DNA of 64,000 nucleotides from Pseudodonghicola xiamenensis DSM 18339 (lineage in GTDB: Bacteria > Pseudomonadota > Alphaproteobacteria > Rhodobacterales > Rhodobacteraceae), in NCBI RefSeq assembly GCF_000429365.1, contig NZ_AUBS01000013.1, positions 1 to 64,000 on the forward strand, written 5' to 3'. Positions 37,425-46,358 of this stretch are shown here, one piece after another; the stretch's first letter is position 1; each line of letters begins with the position of its first letter. The notes beneath the pieces were generated by a model. The model saw nothing but the letters and a program-made list of their open reading frames with translations, was not told the origin of the DNA and ran no database searches. A program made the position numbers and the translations under genes.

Positions 37425-37707
37425 AAATCAGCCAAATATTGCGAAGGTAAATGACGACGCCCAGAGACTGGCCGAGGATGAAAACAGGATCTTGCCGGTG
37501 CACAGCATAGGCCAGCAGGGTCAGGCCGCCGGTGATCGAGAACCACCAGAACAGCTCAGGCACCACTGAGCGACGCTGTTTTTCGGAAGCGATCCATTGA
37601 ATGATGAAACGCATGGAAAACAGAAGTTGCGCCCCCAACCCGATAATAACCCAGATCAGCTCAGCCCGGGTTTCGACCTTGAAAAAGCTCAGCAGAGTCT
37701 CGATCAT
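37390..37707 (-). CDS. LAB_N domain membrane protein
   Basis: 105 residues with three membrane helices. IGLGAQLLFSMRFIIQWIASEKQRRSVVPELFWWFS is the signature of the lipid A biosynthesis N-terminal (LAB_N) domain, here as a stand-alone protein. Such proteins occur beside polyprenyl-phosphate sugar transferases and resemble small multidrug-resistance-like flippase subunits. A role in moving or making the lipid-linked sugar is inferred. It overlaps the GT2 gene by 4 bases and the GT83 gene by 35 bases. Confidence 0.85.
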   Translation of the reverse strand: MIETLLSFFKVETRAELIWVIIGLGAQLLFSMRFIIQWIASEKQRRSVVPELFWWFSITGGLTLLAYAVHRQDPVFILGQSLGVVIYLRNIWLIYAEKRAARQSI

Positions 37708-38447
37708 TCGTGGCCCTCTCCGGGGGCGGGGACTTCCTGCGGGTGGGCGGTCTTGGCGCGGCGGATCAGCCAGGCGACGCCGAACAGATCGTAGATCCCC
37801 ACCAACGCACGCTGCAGGTTGTTGTAATTCGAACTGCCGCCGCCGCGTTCACGGTGGGCGACATCGACATGGGCCACCTGCCAGCCGTCACGGGCGAAAA
37901 GCGCGGGCAGGTAGCGGTGCATGTGATTGAAGAAAGGCAGCCGCAGAAAGGCATCGCGGCGGAAGGCCTTGAGTCCGCATCCGGTGTCGCGGGTGTGGTC
38001 GTTCAGCATCCAGGCACGCAGCCGGTTGGCAAGCTTCGAGGCGATCTTCTTGGACCAGGTGTCCTGCCGCTTGACCCGCTGCCCGGCGACCAGACCAAGA
38101 TCGGCCGGCGCGTCGGGCGCCATCAGCGGGGCCACCATCTTGGGGATTTCGGCAGGCGGGTTCTGCATGTCGCCGTCGAGGGTGCAGATAATCGCGCCGG
38201 TCGCAGCCAGGACGCCGCTGTGCACCGCTGCCGACTGGCCGCCGGCCTTCGGGTGGCGGATCAGCCGCAGCCAGGGGTATTCGGTTCGAAGCTCCTGAAT
38301 CAGTCGCGCGGTGTCGTCGTTCGATCCGTCATCGACCAGGATCAGTTCCTTGTCGGGCAGGTCGGCGCAAGCGCTATCGATTTCGCGAACCAGAGGCACG
38401 ACATTTTCGGCCTCGTTATGCATTGGGATGACGATCGAGAGCTTCAT
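37704..38447 (-). CDS. GT2 glycosyltransferase, polyprenyl-phosphate sugar synthase (DPM1/ArnC-like)
   Basis: 247 residues. IVIPMHNEAENV opens a GT-A fold; VDDGSNDDT (D39, D40) and TLDGDMQNPPAE (D91-G-D93) are the nucleotide-sugar and metal sites. The C-terminal region lacks the two membrane helices of full ArnC, so it is of the soluble DPM1 kind. It likely makes a polyprenyl-phosphate-linked sugar used by the ArnT-like enzyme downstream. First gene of the five-gene run 38447 to 34440. Confidence 0.88.
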   Translation of the reverse strand: MKLSIVIPMHNEAENVVPLVREIDSACADLPDKELILVDDGSNDDTARLIQELRTEYPWLRLIRHPKAGGQSAAVHSGVLAATGAIICTLDGDMQNPPAEIPKMVAPLMAPDAPADLGLVAGQRVKRQDTWSKKIASKLANRLRAWMLNDHTRDTGCGLKAFRRDAFLRLPFFNHMHRYLPALFARDGWQVAHVDVAHRERGGGSSNYNNLQRALVGIYDLFGVAWLIRRAKTAHPQEVPAPGEGHE

Positions 38448-38662
38448 GGCCTCAGTATACAGTCTTTTCGCTGGCGGTCGTTTGGTCGGTGCAGCCTAGC
38501 CTCGGCAGATGACAATTCCGCTGCACAGGCCAGGCCACATCCGTTCGATCCGGTTGGCTATACATGTGATCAGACAGGTTACTGTCGGGCAACGCATGTA
38601 AAGCTTGGTGAATACAGGTTTGTGGCTGCAGGGCAACATATTATTTCGTTTGCAAGACGTTC
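38448..38662. other. Promoter region of the GT2 operon
   Basis: 215 bases, locally richer in A/T (about 38566-38660), between lptF (ends 38663) and the GT2 start. It should contain the GT2 operon promoter and any lptF terminator. No convincing hairpin or lptG coding sequence was seen. Confidence 0.4.
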
Positions 38663-39805
38663 CTAGGCGTTTCTTCGCGTGTGCCGCGTGCTGTGCAGAT
38701 ACAATCGCAAGGGTCTGCCGGAGCCTCTCAGCATCAATGCAGAGAAGGTCAACCCGATCCCGGCGGGCAGATACAGCAACCACCAGAGCTGCGGATGATT
38801 GAGCACGACCGAGGTCGCCAGGCCGCGCAGGCCTTCGAGTAGCAGCAGGATCGCGAAGGCCGTCAGAGCCTGCGGCCATAGTCCGAAGCGAGAAAAACCG
38901 CCCATCATCATCGCGGCATAGCCGACCAGGGGCACGGTGATCACGATCACGATCCAGGCCAGGCGTTCGTGCAATTCTTCGGTGATCTCGCCGGTATCGT
39001 AATTCCCTGTGGCCAGCAACGCGGCGCGGCCGGAGCGACTGAAGAGTTCGGTCGTGGGAACGCCACGCAGGTTGCGCTTGCCGCCGCTGCGGGCACTGGC
39101 CAGGGAGGTGATGTCGTAAGAAAAATCTGCGAACAGCGTGGTGGACAGCGACTTGAGCTTGGAATTGTAACGCATCGCCATGCCCTGAACCATCACAAGG
39201 CTGAGCTGGTCGTCGGTCGAAACCAGAAAGGCGCGGGCGGCGGTATAGGTGATCGGGCGCAGTTGGTCGCGGCGGTCTGACAGGAAGACATCATGCAGCG
39301 TGCCGTCGGGGTCGATCTTGCCGATGTAGAATGTCACGCCGCTGGTCGGGTGCATGAAGCTGCCTTCATTCAGAAGCTGGGCGGTCAAGTCGCGGGTGAC
39401 CTCAGCCTCGCGCAGGCCGAGCTGCTGGATCGAGGCCGGGCGCAGATAGGTGGTCAGCACTGCCATCATCAGCGCCGTGACAACACCGAAATAGAGCATC
39501 GGCCGTGCCAGCCTGAGCGGGCTGGACCCGGTGGCCAACATGACGGTCAGTTCGCTGTCGCGGCTCAGCCGGTTGGTGGCATAGACGGCGGCGCCGAAGG
39601 CGGCCATGGGCATGACTGTGCGGATCAGCGTCGGCAGCGACAGCGCGGTGAATTCCAGAAACACCATGGCCGACTGGCCGCCGCTGATCAGCCGGTCGAA
39701 CAGGCTGACGGATCGTGAAATCCACAAGACTCCCACCAGAACCAGCAAGAAAAAACCGAACAGTACCAACAATTGGCGCAGGACATATCCGTCAAATCTG
39801 GACAT
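38663..39805 (-). CDS. lptF: LPS export permease LptF
   Basis: 380 residues of the LptF/LptG (YjgP/YjgQ) family: N-terminal helices (MSRFDGYVLRQLLVLFGFFL...; ALSLPTLIRTVMPMAAFGAAVYA), the RLSRDSELTVMLATGSSPLRL coupling-helix region, a periplasmic beta-jellyroll, and three C-terminal helices. The early motif and NRLSRDSEL favour LptF. The permease takes LPS from the inner membrane with LptB. The neighbouring lptG usually found directly downstream is absent here; the next gene is 215 bases away and unrelated. Start 39805 chosen at the family N-terminus. Confidence 0.88.
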   Translation of the reverse strand: MSRFDGYVLRQLLVLFGFFLLVLVGVLWISRSVSLFDRLISGGQSAMVFLEFTALSLPTLIRTVMPMAAFGAAVYATNRLSRDSELTVMLATGSSPLRLARPMLYFGVVTALMMAVLTTYLRPASIQQLGLREAEVTRDLTAQLLNEGSFMHPTSGVTFYIGKIDPDGTLHDVFLSDRRDQLRPITYTAARAFLVSTDDQLSLVMVQGMAMRYNSKLKSLSTTLFADFSYDITSLASARSGGKRNLRGVPTTELFSRSGRAALLATGNYDTGEITEELHERLAWIVIVITVPLVGYAAMMMGGFSRFGLWPQALTAFAILLLLEGLRGLATSVVLNHPQLWWLLYLPAGIGLTFSALMLRGSGRPLRLYLHSTRHTRRNA

Positions 39806-39969
39806 TGGCGGCGGGGGCTTTCGGCAGTTCCGGAACGATGATTGCGCGGACCATATGGCAGTTAAAGAACAGTGGGAACCTTTAAACGCGCGAACTGGTT
39901 CGCGGAGGGGTGGACCCCGGCGCTTTTGTGGTGAAGGATCGCGCGGCAATTTGGGGGAGGAGGATCCTG

Positions 39970-41565
39970 ATGGCTTCAGAAGCATTCGATTATATCGTCG
40001 TGGGTGGTGGCAGCGCCGGCTGCGTCCTGGCCAATCGTCTGAGCGAGGATCCGATGGCGCGCGTGCTGCTGCTGGAGGCCGGAGGGCGCGACAATTACCA
40101 CTGGATCCATATCCCGGTGGGCTATCTTTATTGCATTGGCAATCCGCGCACCGACTGGTGTTTCAAGACGCGCGAGGAACCCGGCCTGAACGGCCGTGCG
40201 CTGGGCTATCCGCGTGGCAAGGTGCTGGGCGGCTGTTCCTCGATCAACGGGATGCTTTATCTGCGTGGTCAGGCGCGGGATTATGATGGCTGGCGGCAAT
40301 TGGGCTGCGACGGTTGGGGATGGGACGATGTCCTGCCTTATTTCGTGAAGTCCGAGGATCATTTCGCGGGCCGCTCTGCCAGCCATGGAACCGGCGGCGA
40401 ATGGCGGGTTGAAAAGCAGCGCCTGCGCTGGGAGGTGCTGGACGATGTCGCCCGCGCCTTCGAGGCTGAGGGCATTCCGCATCGCGACGATTTCAACACC
40501 GGCGACAATTTCGGGGTGAATTACTTCGAGGTGAACCAGCGCAGCGGATGGCGCTGGAATACGGTCAAGGGGTTCCTCAGCCCGGTGAAGGACCGTGCCA
40601 ATCTGATCGTGCGCACCCATGCTCAATGTGCCCGGATCACCTTTGATGGAACGCGCGCCACCGGGGTCGAGCTGATCGGCGGCGAGACCCTGCGTGCCCG
40701 GCGCGAGGTGATCCTGTCGGCCGGCGCCATCGGCTCGCCGCAGCTTTTGCAACTGTCGGGCATCGGCCCGGGGGCGCTGTTGCAGAAGCATGGGATCGAG
40801 GTGCTGTATGATTCCCCCGATGTGGGGCGCAATCTGCAGGATCACCTGCAATTGCGCTGCGCCTATAAGGTGACGGGGGCCAAGACGCTGAACACCCTGG
40901 CCTCGACGCTTTGGGGCAAGGCGAAGATCGGGATGGAATATGCGCTGTTCCGCTCTGGTCCGATGTCGATGGCGCCAAGCCAGTTGGGCGGCTTTGCCTA
41001 TTCCGCACCAGAGGTCGAAACGCCTGATCTGGAATATCATGTGCAACCGCTGTCGTTGCCCGCCTTCGGGCAGGACCTGGACGATTTCCCCGCCGTCACC
41101 GCCTCGGTCTGCCATCTGCGGCCCGACAGCCGCGGGCATGTGGAGATCACCTCTCCCGATCCTGCCGCTGCGCCGGAGATCGCGCCGAATTATCTTTCGG
41201 CCGAGACTGACAGGATCACCGCCGCCCGCGCCATCCGACTGACCCGCCGGATCATGGCGGCTGAGCCGATGGCGAAATACCGCCCCGAGGAATTCCGCCC
41301 CGGTCCTGATTATGACAGCGATGACGATCTGATCCGCGCGGCGGGAGAGATCGGCACCACCATCTTCCATCCCGTCGGCACCGCCCGCATGGGCAGTGAT
41401 CTGCGTGCGGTGGTGGCTCCCGATTGCCGGGTGAACGGCGTGCAGGGGCTCAGGGTGGTCGATGCCTCGGTGATGCCGCGGATCGTCTCGGGCAACACCA
41501 ACTCGCCCACCATCATGATCGCCGAGAAGGTCGCCGACATGATCCACGCCCATCGGGCCAGCTAG
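39970..41565 (+). CDS. GMC-family FAD oxidoreductase (choline/alcohol dehydrogenase-like)
   Basis: 531 residues. FAD site FDYIVVGGGSAGCVLANRL at the N-terminus; GMC signature 1 in YPRGKVLGGCSSINGMLYLRG; signature 2 GAIGSPQLLQLSGIGP; and the active-site pair in IFHPVGTARMG and GNTNSPTIMIAE. It oxidises an alcohol, passing electrons to the respiratory chain or oxygen. The substrate (choline, long-chain or other alcohol) cannot be read from the sequence. GGAGGAGG lies 7 bases before ATG 39970. Its stop overlaps the convergent EamA stop by 4 bases. Confidence 0.9.
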   Translation: MASEAFDYIVVGGGSAGCVLANRLSEDPMARVLLLEAGGRDNYHWIHIPVGYLYCIGNPRTDWCFKTREEPGLNGRALGYPRGKVLGGCSSINGMLYLRGQARDYDGWRQLGCDGWGWDDVLPYFVKSEDHFAGRSASHGTGGEWRVEKQRLRWEVLDDVARAFEAEGIPHRDDFNTGDNFGVNYFEVNQRSGWRWNTVKGFLSPVKDRANLIVRTHAQCARITFDGTRATGVELIGGETLRARREVILSAGAIGSPQLLQLSGIGPGALLQKHGIEVLYDSPDVGRNLQDHLQLRCAYKVTGAKTLNTLASTLWGKAKIGMEYALFRSGPMSMAPSQLGGFAYSAPEVETPDLEYHVQPLSLPAFGQDLDDFPAVTASVCHLRPDSRGHVEITSPDPAAAPEIAPNYLSAETDRITAARAIRLTRRIMAAEPMAKYRPEEFRPGPDYDSDDDLIRAAGEIGTTIFHPVGTARMGSDLRAVVAPDCRVNGVQGLRVVDASVMPRIVSGNTNSPTIMIAEKVADMIHAHRAS

Positions 41566-42437
41566 GCAGCCGCTCTGTGCGGGGCGGCGGCGGGGCGTGC
41601 CGCCCGCTGTCCCAGCCAGACCGATCCCAGCACCGCGAGCACACCCAGGGTCTGCAACCCGCTAAGCTCCTGCCCCAGCGCCAGCCAGCCCAGCAGAACG
41701 GCGGTGACCGGGCTCATCATCCCGAGCATCGAAATCGCGGCGGGTTCGATCCGGGCGATGCCGCGGAACCACAGAAGATAGGTCAGCGCCGCGCCGATCA
41801 GCCCGAGATAGAGCAACCCGCCCAGGGCGCGGGCGTCGGGTAGCGGCATCATCGGCTCGGCGATCAGCGCCACCGGGACCAGCAGCAGCCCTCCGGCGGT
41901 CAATTGCCAGGCGGTGAAGGTCAGGGGCGGCACCGGGGGTTGCCACTTGCGGCTGAATACGGTGCCTGCGGCCATCGAGACGGCGCCGCCAAGCCCTGCC
42001 GCCACCCCGAGGGGATCAAGCGCCGCATTCGGCCCCAGCACCAGAAGTGCCACGCCGCCCAGCCCGGCGAGCGCGACCAGAACCGACAGCGGGCGGATTT
42101 GGTTTCCCAGCACCAGCCGCGCCAGCAGCAGCACGATCAGCGGCTGCGTTGCCCCCAGTGTCGCCGCCACCCCGCCCGGCAGCCGGTAGGCGGAGATGAA
42201 CAGAAGCACCCAGAAGATCGCGAAGTTGAAGGCGCCGAGCAGCAGCACCCGCCCGAGCCAGGCGCGGGGCGGCAATTGCCGCACCAACAGCAGAAGCAGC
42301 AGCCCCGCCGGCAACGCCCGCAGGACCGAAAGCGTGATCGGAAAGCCCTGCGGCAGGAATTCGGTGGTGACGAAATAGGTGGAGCCCCAGATCGCGGGGG
42401 CAAGCGCGGTCAGGATCAGATCGGTGGGACGGGACAT
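41562..42437 (-). CDS. EamA/DMT-family transporter
   Basis: 291 residues with ten hydrophobic helices in two EamA repeats; PAIWGSTYFVTTEFLPQG and LYLGLIGAALTYLLWFRGIARIEP are characteristic of the drug/metabolite exporter group (RhaT/YdcZ-like). It probably exports an amino acid or other metabolite. The substrate is unknown. GGAGAAA precedes ATG 42437. It lies 49 bases after wrbA in the same direction and may share its transcript. Confidence 0.85.
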   Translation of the reverse strand: MSRPTDLILTALAPAIWGSTYFVTTEFLPQGFPITLSVLRALPAGLLLLLLVRQLPPRAWLGRVLLLGAFNFAIFWVLLFISAYRLPGGVAATLGATQPLIVLLLARLVLGNQIRPLSVLVALAGLGGVALLVLGPNAALDPLGVAAGLGGAVSMAAGTVFSRKWQPPVPPLTFTAWQLTAGGLLLVPVALIAEPMMPLPDARALGGLLYLGLIGAALTYLLWFRGIARIEPAAISMLGMMSPVTAVLLGWLALGQELSGLQTLGVLAVLGSVWLGQRAARPAAAPHRAAA

Positions 42438-42486
42438 GTCGGTTTCTCCGTTAGGCCGGGGCGCGCAAGCGCGCACCCCGGGTCAT

Positions 42487-43119
42487 TCAGGCGGCCTTGG
42501 TCTCGGCGCGCAGGGCGGCGCCGGCCACAAGCTGGGCGGCAAGCTCGGCCACATGGCGGCCCTGGAACCGGGCGCCGGCCAGATCAGTTTCGGTGGGCTT
42601 AAATGACCCGTCGCCTCCGGCCACGGTGCCGGCGCCATAGGGGGAGCCGCCCACCACCTCGTCCATCCGGGTCTGACCGGCGAAGGTGTAGGGCAGGCCG
42701 GCCACCAGCATGCCGAAGTGCATCAACGGCACATGGCTGGTCAGCACTGCAGCCTCGTGCCCGCCGTGCTGAGAGCCGGTCGAGGTGAAGACCGCGCCCA
42801 GCTTGCCCACCAAGGCGTTCTGCGCCCAGAGCTCGCCGGCCATGTCGAGGAATTGCTTCATCTGCGCCGCCATGGTGCCGAAGCGGGTGGGGGTGCCGAA
42901 GAGGATGGCGTCATAATCGGGCAGCATCGCCACCGTCGCCTCGGGCGTGTCGTCCGGGATATAGCCGGCGGCCTCGCGCACCGGCTGCGGCACGGTTTCG
43001 GGGATGCGCCGGAGATCGACCTGAACGCCGGCGACCGATCGGGCGCCCTCCGCCTCGGCCTCGGCCATCCGGCGGATATGGCCGTAGCTGGAATAATAAA
43101 GGATCAGAACGCGGGTCAT
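42487..43119 (-). CDS. wrbA: NAD(P)H:quinone oxidoreductase, WrbA type
   Basis: 210 residues, flavodoxin-like fold. RVLILYYSSYGHIRRMAEA is the FMN phosphate loop; FGTPTRFGTMAAQMKQFLD and STGSQHGGHE are WrbA motifs; PYGAGTVAGGDGS is the C-terminal FMN loop. It reduces quinones by two electrons, protecting against redox cycling. AGGAG precedes ATG 43119. A LysR-type gene 95 bases upstream in the same direction is a candidate regulator. Confidence 0.93.
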   Translation of the reverse strand: MTRVLILYYSSYGHIRRMAEAEAEGARSVAGVQVDLRRIPETVPQPVREAAGYIPDDTPEATVAMLPDYDAILFGTPTRFGTMAAQMKQFLDMAGELWAQNALVGKLGAVFTSTGSQHGGHEAAVLTSHVPLMHFGMLVAGLPYTFAGQTRMDEVVGGSPYGAGTVAGGDGSFKPTETDLAGARFQGRHVAELAAQLVAGAALRAETKAA

Positions 43120-43214
43120 CGGGAACTCCTGCACATGGGGTCTTTGGCGCGGACCATGCCTTGAGCGGCTGCCGGGAATAACCGGTCCGGGCGCAAATCA
43201 GTCTTTACGCTGGT

Positions 43215-44117
43215 TCAGGAATGGTCGGGCCCGGGCCGCAGGGCCACCTGCAGGAAATCGAGGAAGGCCGCGGTCTTGGCATCGGCGCTGAGCCGCGAGG
43301 CGGTCACGGCATAGATATACCGTGGCGGGCGTTCATACTCCGGCAGCACCGGCACTAGATCGCCGCGCTGCAAAGGCGCCGCCGCGATAAAATCGGGCAG
43401 CGACCCGATCCCCAGACCAGCGACCAACATGTCGCGCAAGATCAGGCTCGATCCGATCAGGTGGCGCGAATTGAGCGTGACCGTGGTAGTGCCCTCGGGC
43501 CCGGTCAGCGCCCATTGGCCGGTATGGGTGGAATGCAGGAATTCCAGCGTGTCATGGCCGGCCAGATCGGCCGGGCTGTGGGGGGCTCCCCGGGCGGCAA
43601 GATAGGCGGGCGCGGCGAACAGCCCCTGCCGCACCCGCGCCAGACGCCGGGCCAGCAGGCCGGAATCGGGCAGGTCGGGGCGGATACGGATCGACAGGTC
43701 AAAGCCGCCTTCGATCATGTCGATTACCCGATCCTCAAGCGTCAGGGTCAGATCGACATCGGGATAACGCTCCAGAAACCGAGGCAGCAGCGGCGCCAGC
43801 AGGGTGGTGCCGAAGGAATGCGGCGCATTGACCCTGAGCCGTCCCGCCACCGTACCGGCGCCGGCGCGCACCCGGTCCTCCATCGCCGTGACGCGGTCGA
43901 GGATGCCGCGCGCCTCGTCGTAATAGAGCCGTCCGTGATCGGTCAGCGCCATGCTGCGGGTGGTGCGGGTCAGCAGGACGCAGCCAAGGCTTTCCTCCAG
44001 CAGTTTCACGTCGCGGCTGATCAGGGCGGCCGAGACGCCCAGATCCTCTGCCGCGCGGGCAAAGCTGCCGCGTTCGACGATCCGGCAGAAGGCCTTCATG
44101 ACCGAGAGCCTGTCCAT
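43215..44117 (-). CDS. LysR-family transcriptional regulator
   Basis: 300 residues. N-terminal winged helix-turn-helix (MKAFCRIVERGSFARAAEDLGVSAALISRDVKLLEESLG) and C-terminal substrate-binding domain. The RTTRSMALTDHGRLYYDEAR stretch and sequence style place it in the CrgA/YafC-like group, which often control redox or quinone genes. The co-oriented wrbA downstream is a likely target. No operator was recognised. Confidence 0.9.
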   Translation of the reverse strand: MDRLSVMKAFCRIVERGSFARAAEDLGVSAALISRDVKLLEESLGCVLLTRTTRSMALTDHGRLYYDEARGILDRVTAMEDRVRAGAGTVAGRLRVNAPHSFGTTLLAPLLPRFLERYPDVDLTLTLEDRVIDMIEGGFDLSIRIRPDLPDSGLLARRLARVRQGLFAAPAYLAARGAPHSPADLAGHDTLEFLHSTHTGQWALTGPEGTTTVTLNSRHLIGSSLILRDMLVAGLGIGSLPDFIAAAPLQRGDLVPVLPEYERPPRYIYAVTASRLSADAKTAAFLDFLQVALRPGPDHS

Positions 44118-44183
44118 GGCTGCCCTCCCGCATTGGTGGTCCCTGCGGCCCGCTATCAGCTTTCGCGGCGGCGGGCGAGGGGG

Positions 44184-45038
44184 TTAGCGATAGACCGCCT
44201 CGGCTCGCATCGCCAGCGCGCCGTCGGGATTGGCCGCCCAGACCTCGGCCCCCCTTGTCCCCACCCGGGCGCGAAGCGTGAAGGGGGCGGTGTCGAACAA
44301 GGGGCTGACGGCACGAAAGGCGTAGCGCGCCAGATCGCGGTGACCCGTCCGGCGTGCCAGATCGGCCAGCAGGGTGGCGGTGAGCGGCCCATGGAAGACA
44401 AGGCCGGGATAGCCTTCGACATCGCGGCAATAGTCGATGTCATAATGGATGCGGTGGCCGTTGAAGGTGGCGGCGGAATAGCGAAACAGCATGACCGCGC
44501 TGGGGGTGACCTGCTCCTCGATCTGCGCCACATCGGCCTGTGGCGGGGCCGGGGCTGGGGCGCCCGATGCAGGATCCTCGCGATAGACGATATCGTGTTC
44601 CTCGATCAGCCGAACCTCTCCGGCGACGGCAAAGCGGTGTTCCACCGTCACGAAGCAGAGCGCGCCGCTTTGTCCCGATTTCTCCACCACGTCGAGGATA
44701 CGGGAGGTCTTGGTCACCCGCTCCCCCAGCCTAAGATCGCCGGGAAACTGAAACCGTCCGCCGGCCCACATGCGGCGTGGCAGGGGCACCGGCGGCAGGA
44801 AGCCACCACGCGCCGGGTGACCGTCGCGTCCCAGGCTGGAAAGTGGTGCAAATTGCGGGAAATAGGCCCAATGCCACAGCGGCGGCAGCGCCGCGCCATC
44901 GGTCAGCGGGTCGGTGCCCGGCAGGATCGAGCGCAGCTCGAGCGCCGGGCGCGGGCTGAGGGTATCCTCCTGCACCTCTTTCCGCCCGATCCAGTCAGAG
45001 AGGGGGCGCGTGGTTCGGTCGGGGGCGGGTTGGGGCAT
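44184..45038 (-). CDS. FAS1-like (MaoC-type) dehydratase, mesaconyl-C4-CoA hydratase family
   Basis: 284 residues. An N-terminal FAS1_DH region with WHWAYFPQFAPLSSLGRDGHPARGGFLPPVPLPRRMWAGG, and a C-terminal hot-dog domain with FRYSAATFNGHRIHYDIDYCRDVEGYPGLVFHGPL (hydratase 2 motif Y/F-S-A-x-T-x-N-x-H-x-I-H-Y-D). Relatives are mesaconyl-C4-CoA or itaconyl-CoA hydratases and 3-hydroxyacyl-CoA dehydratases. It follows arsJ by 60 bases on the same strand but has no obvious arsenic link. The CoA substrate is unknown. Confidence 0.82.
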   Translation of the reverse strand: MPQPAPDRTTRPLSDWIGRKEVQEDTLSPRPALELRSILPGTDPLTDGAALPPLWHWAYFPQFAPLSSLGRDGHPARGGFLPPVPLPRRMWAGGRFQFPGDLRLGERVTKTSRILDVVEKSGQSGALCFVTVEHRFAVAGEVRLIEEHDIVYREDPASGAPAPAPPQADVAQIEEQVTPSAVMLFRYSAATFNGHRIHYDIDYCRDVEGYPGLVFHGPLTATLLADLARRTGHRDLARYAFRAVSPLFDTAPFTLRARVGTRGAEVWAANPDGALAMRAEAVYR

Positions 45039-45098
45039 CTGCGGTCTGGGTCCTGATCTGCGGGCGGCAGGGGGCTGCCCTTTCCCGGTGCTCCGATC

Positions 45099-46358
45099 CT
45101 AGCCCCGCAGTCGCCCGGCGCCAAGCGCACTGAGCCCCACCAGTAGGGCGGCGGTGCCCAGACAGGCGGGCAGCCCGCCAAGCTGATAGCTGAGGCCCGA
45201 CAGCAGCGTGCCCAGCAGCCGGCCCGCCGCGTTGGCCATATAGTAGAACCCCACATCCATGGTGACGCGGCTGTCCTCGGTAAAGGCAAGGATCAGATAG
45301 GAATGCAGTGCCGAATTCACCGCGAAGACGGCGCCGAAGGCCAGCAGCCCCAGCACCAGCAGCGCCGTCAGCCAGGGCGCCGGTGCCCCGGCTAGCCCGG
45401 CGGCCAGGGCCAGCACCAGCGGGATCGGTAGCAGGATCAGCGCCCAGTGCCGCGCGGCGGCGACCAGCGCGGCCTCCCCCCGCGCACGGGCGCGCAGGAG
45501 CTTCGGTGCACTGGCCTGCACCGCGCCGTAAAGGATGATCCAGCCGGCCATGAAGCTGCCGATCAGGAAGAAGGCGGCGCGATTGCCGGCCTCCGACCCA
45601 TCCGACAACACGGCATAGAAATAGATCGGGATGCCGACCACGAACCACACGTCCCGCGCCCCGAAAAGGAAGAGGCGCGAAAAGCTCAGCCAGTTGATGT
45701 TGCGGTTCTTCGAGAAGACTTCGTGGAACTTGGCGTCTTTGCGGCCGGCGGGCAGGCCCGCGGGCATGCCGATCAAGACCGCGATCAGGATCAGCGCCAG
45801 CACCAGCGCCATGCCCCAGAGCGCGGCATTGAACCCGGCCAGTGCCAGCAGCGCCGCCCCCAGCAGAAAGCCCAGGCCCTTGACCGCGTTCTTCGATCCG
45901 GTCAGCAGCGCCACCCAGCGGAACAGCGCGCCGTCGCCCTTGGGCGCCAGCAGCTTGACCGCCGACTTGGCGCTCATCTTCGCCAGATCCTTGGCCACGC
46001 CCGAGGCGCCCTGAACCGCCATCACGAAGACCACTGACAGGCCCACCGACCAGCCGGGATCAAGCCGCGTCAGCGCCACCAGCGCCGTCACCTGCAGGGC
46101 GAGCCCGGCGTAAAGCGTGGTGGTCAACCCGAAGCGCGCCGCGATCCATCCCGCCGACAGGTTGGTGATCACGCCCGCGACCTCGTAGAGGACGAAGAGA
46201 TAGGCGAGCTGCACCGGGGAAAACCCCAGCCCATGGAAATGCAGCAGCACCAGCATTCTGAGCGCGCCATCGCTGAGCATGAAGGCCCAATAGGCCGCCG
46301 TCACCGCGATATAGGCCGCAAGCCCGCGATCGGTGCGCTCGGACCGGGTCGCGGTCAA
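45099..46358 (-). CDS. arsJ: ArsJ, organoarsenical (1-arseno-3-phosphoglycerate) efflux permease
   Basis: 419 residues, MFS fold with 11-12 helices. [22 protein letters not shown] at the N-terminus and [21 protein letters not shown] are ArsJ signatures. ArsJ exports 1-arseno-3-phosphoglycerate made by the adjacent GAPDH; the product breaks down to arsenate outside. No ATG is available at the family N-terminus. TTG 46358 overlaps the GAPDH stop (TTGA, 46355-46358), giving translational coupling. The frame extends to 46412 inside GAPDH, which is unlikely to be used. Confidence 0.9.
   Translation of the reverse strand: MTATRSERTDRGLAAYIAVTAAYWAFMLSDGALRMLVLLHFHGLGFSPVQLAYLFVLYEVAGVITNLSAGWIAARFGLTTTLYAGLALQVTALVALTRLDPGWSVGLSVVFVMAVQGASGVAKDLAKMSAKSAVKLLAPKGDGALFRWVALLTGSKNAVKGLGFLLGAALLALAGFNAALWGMALVLALILIAVLIGMPAGLPAGRKDAKFHEVFSKNRNINWLSFSRLFLFGARDVWFVVGIPIYFYAVLSDGSEAGNRAAFFLIGSFMAGWIILYGAVQASAPKLLRARARGEAALVAAARHWALILLPIPLVLALAAGLAGAPAPWLTALLVLGLLAFGAVFAVNSALHSYLILAFTEDSRVTMDVGFYYMANAAGRLLGTLLSGLSYQLGGLPACLGTAALLVGLSALGAGRLRG

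Noticed and set aside
44184..45038. FAS1-like dehydratase as part of the arsenic operon
   Set aside because: Same strand as arsJ but separated by 60 bases, and no known role for such an enzyme in arsenic resistance; linkage probably by chance.
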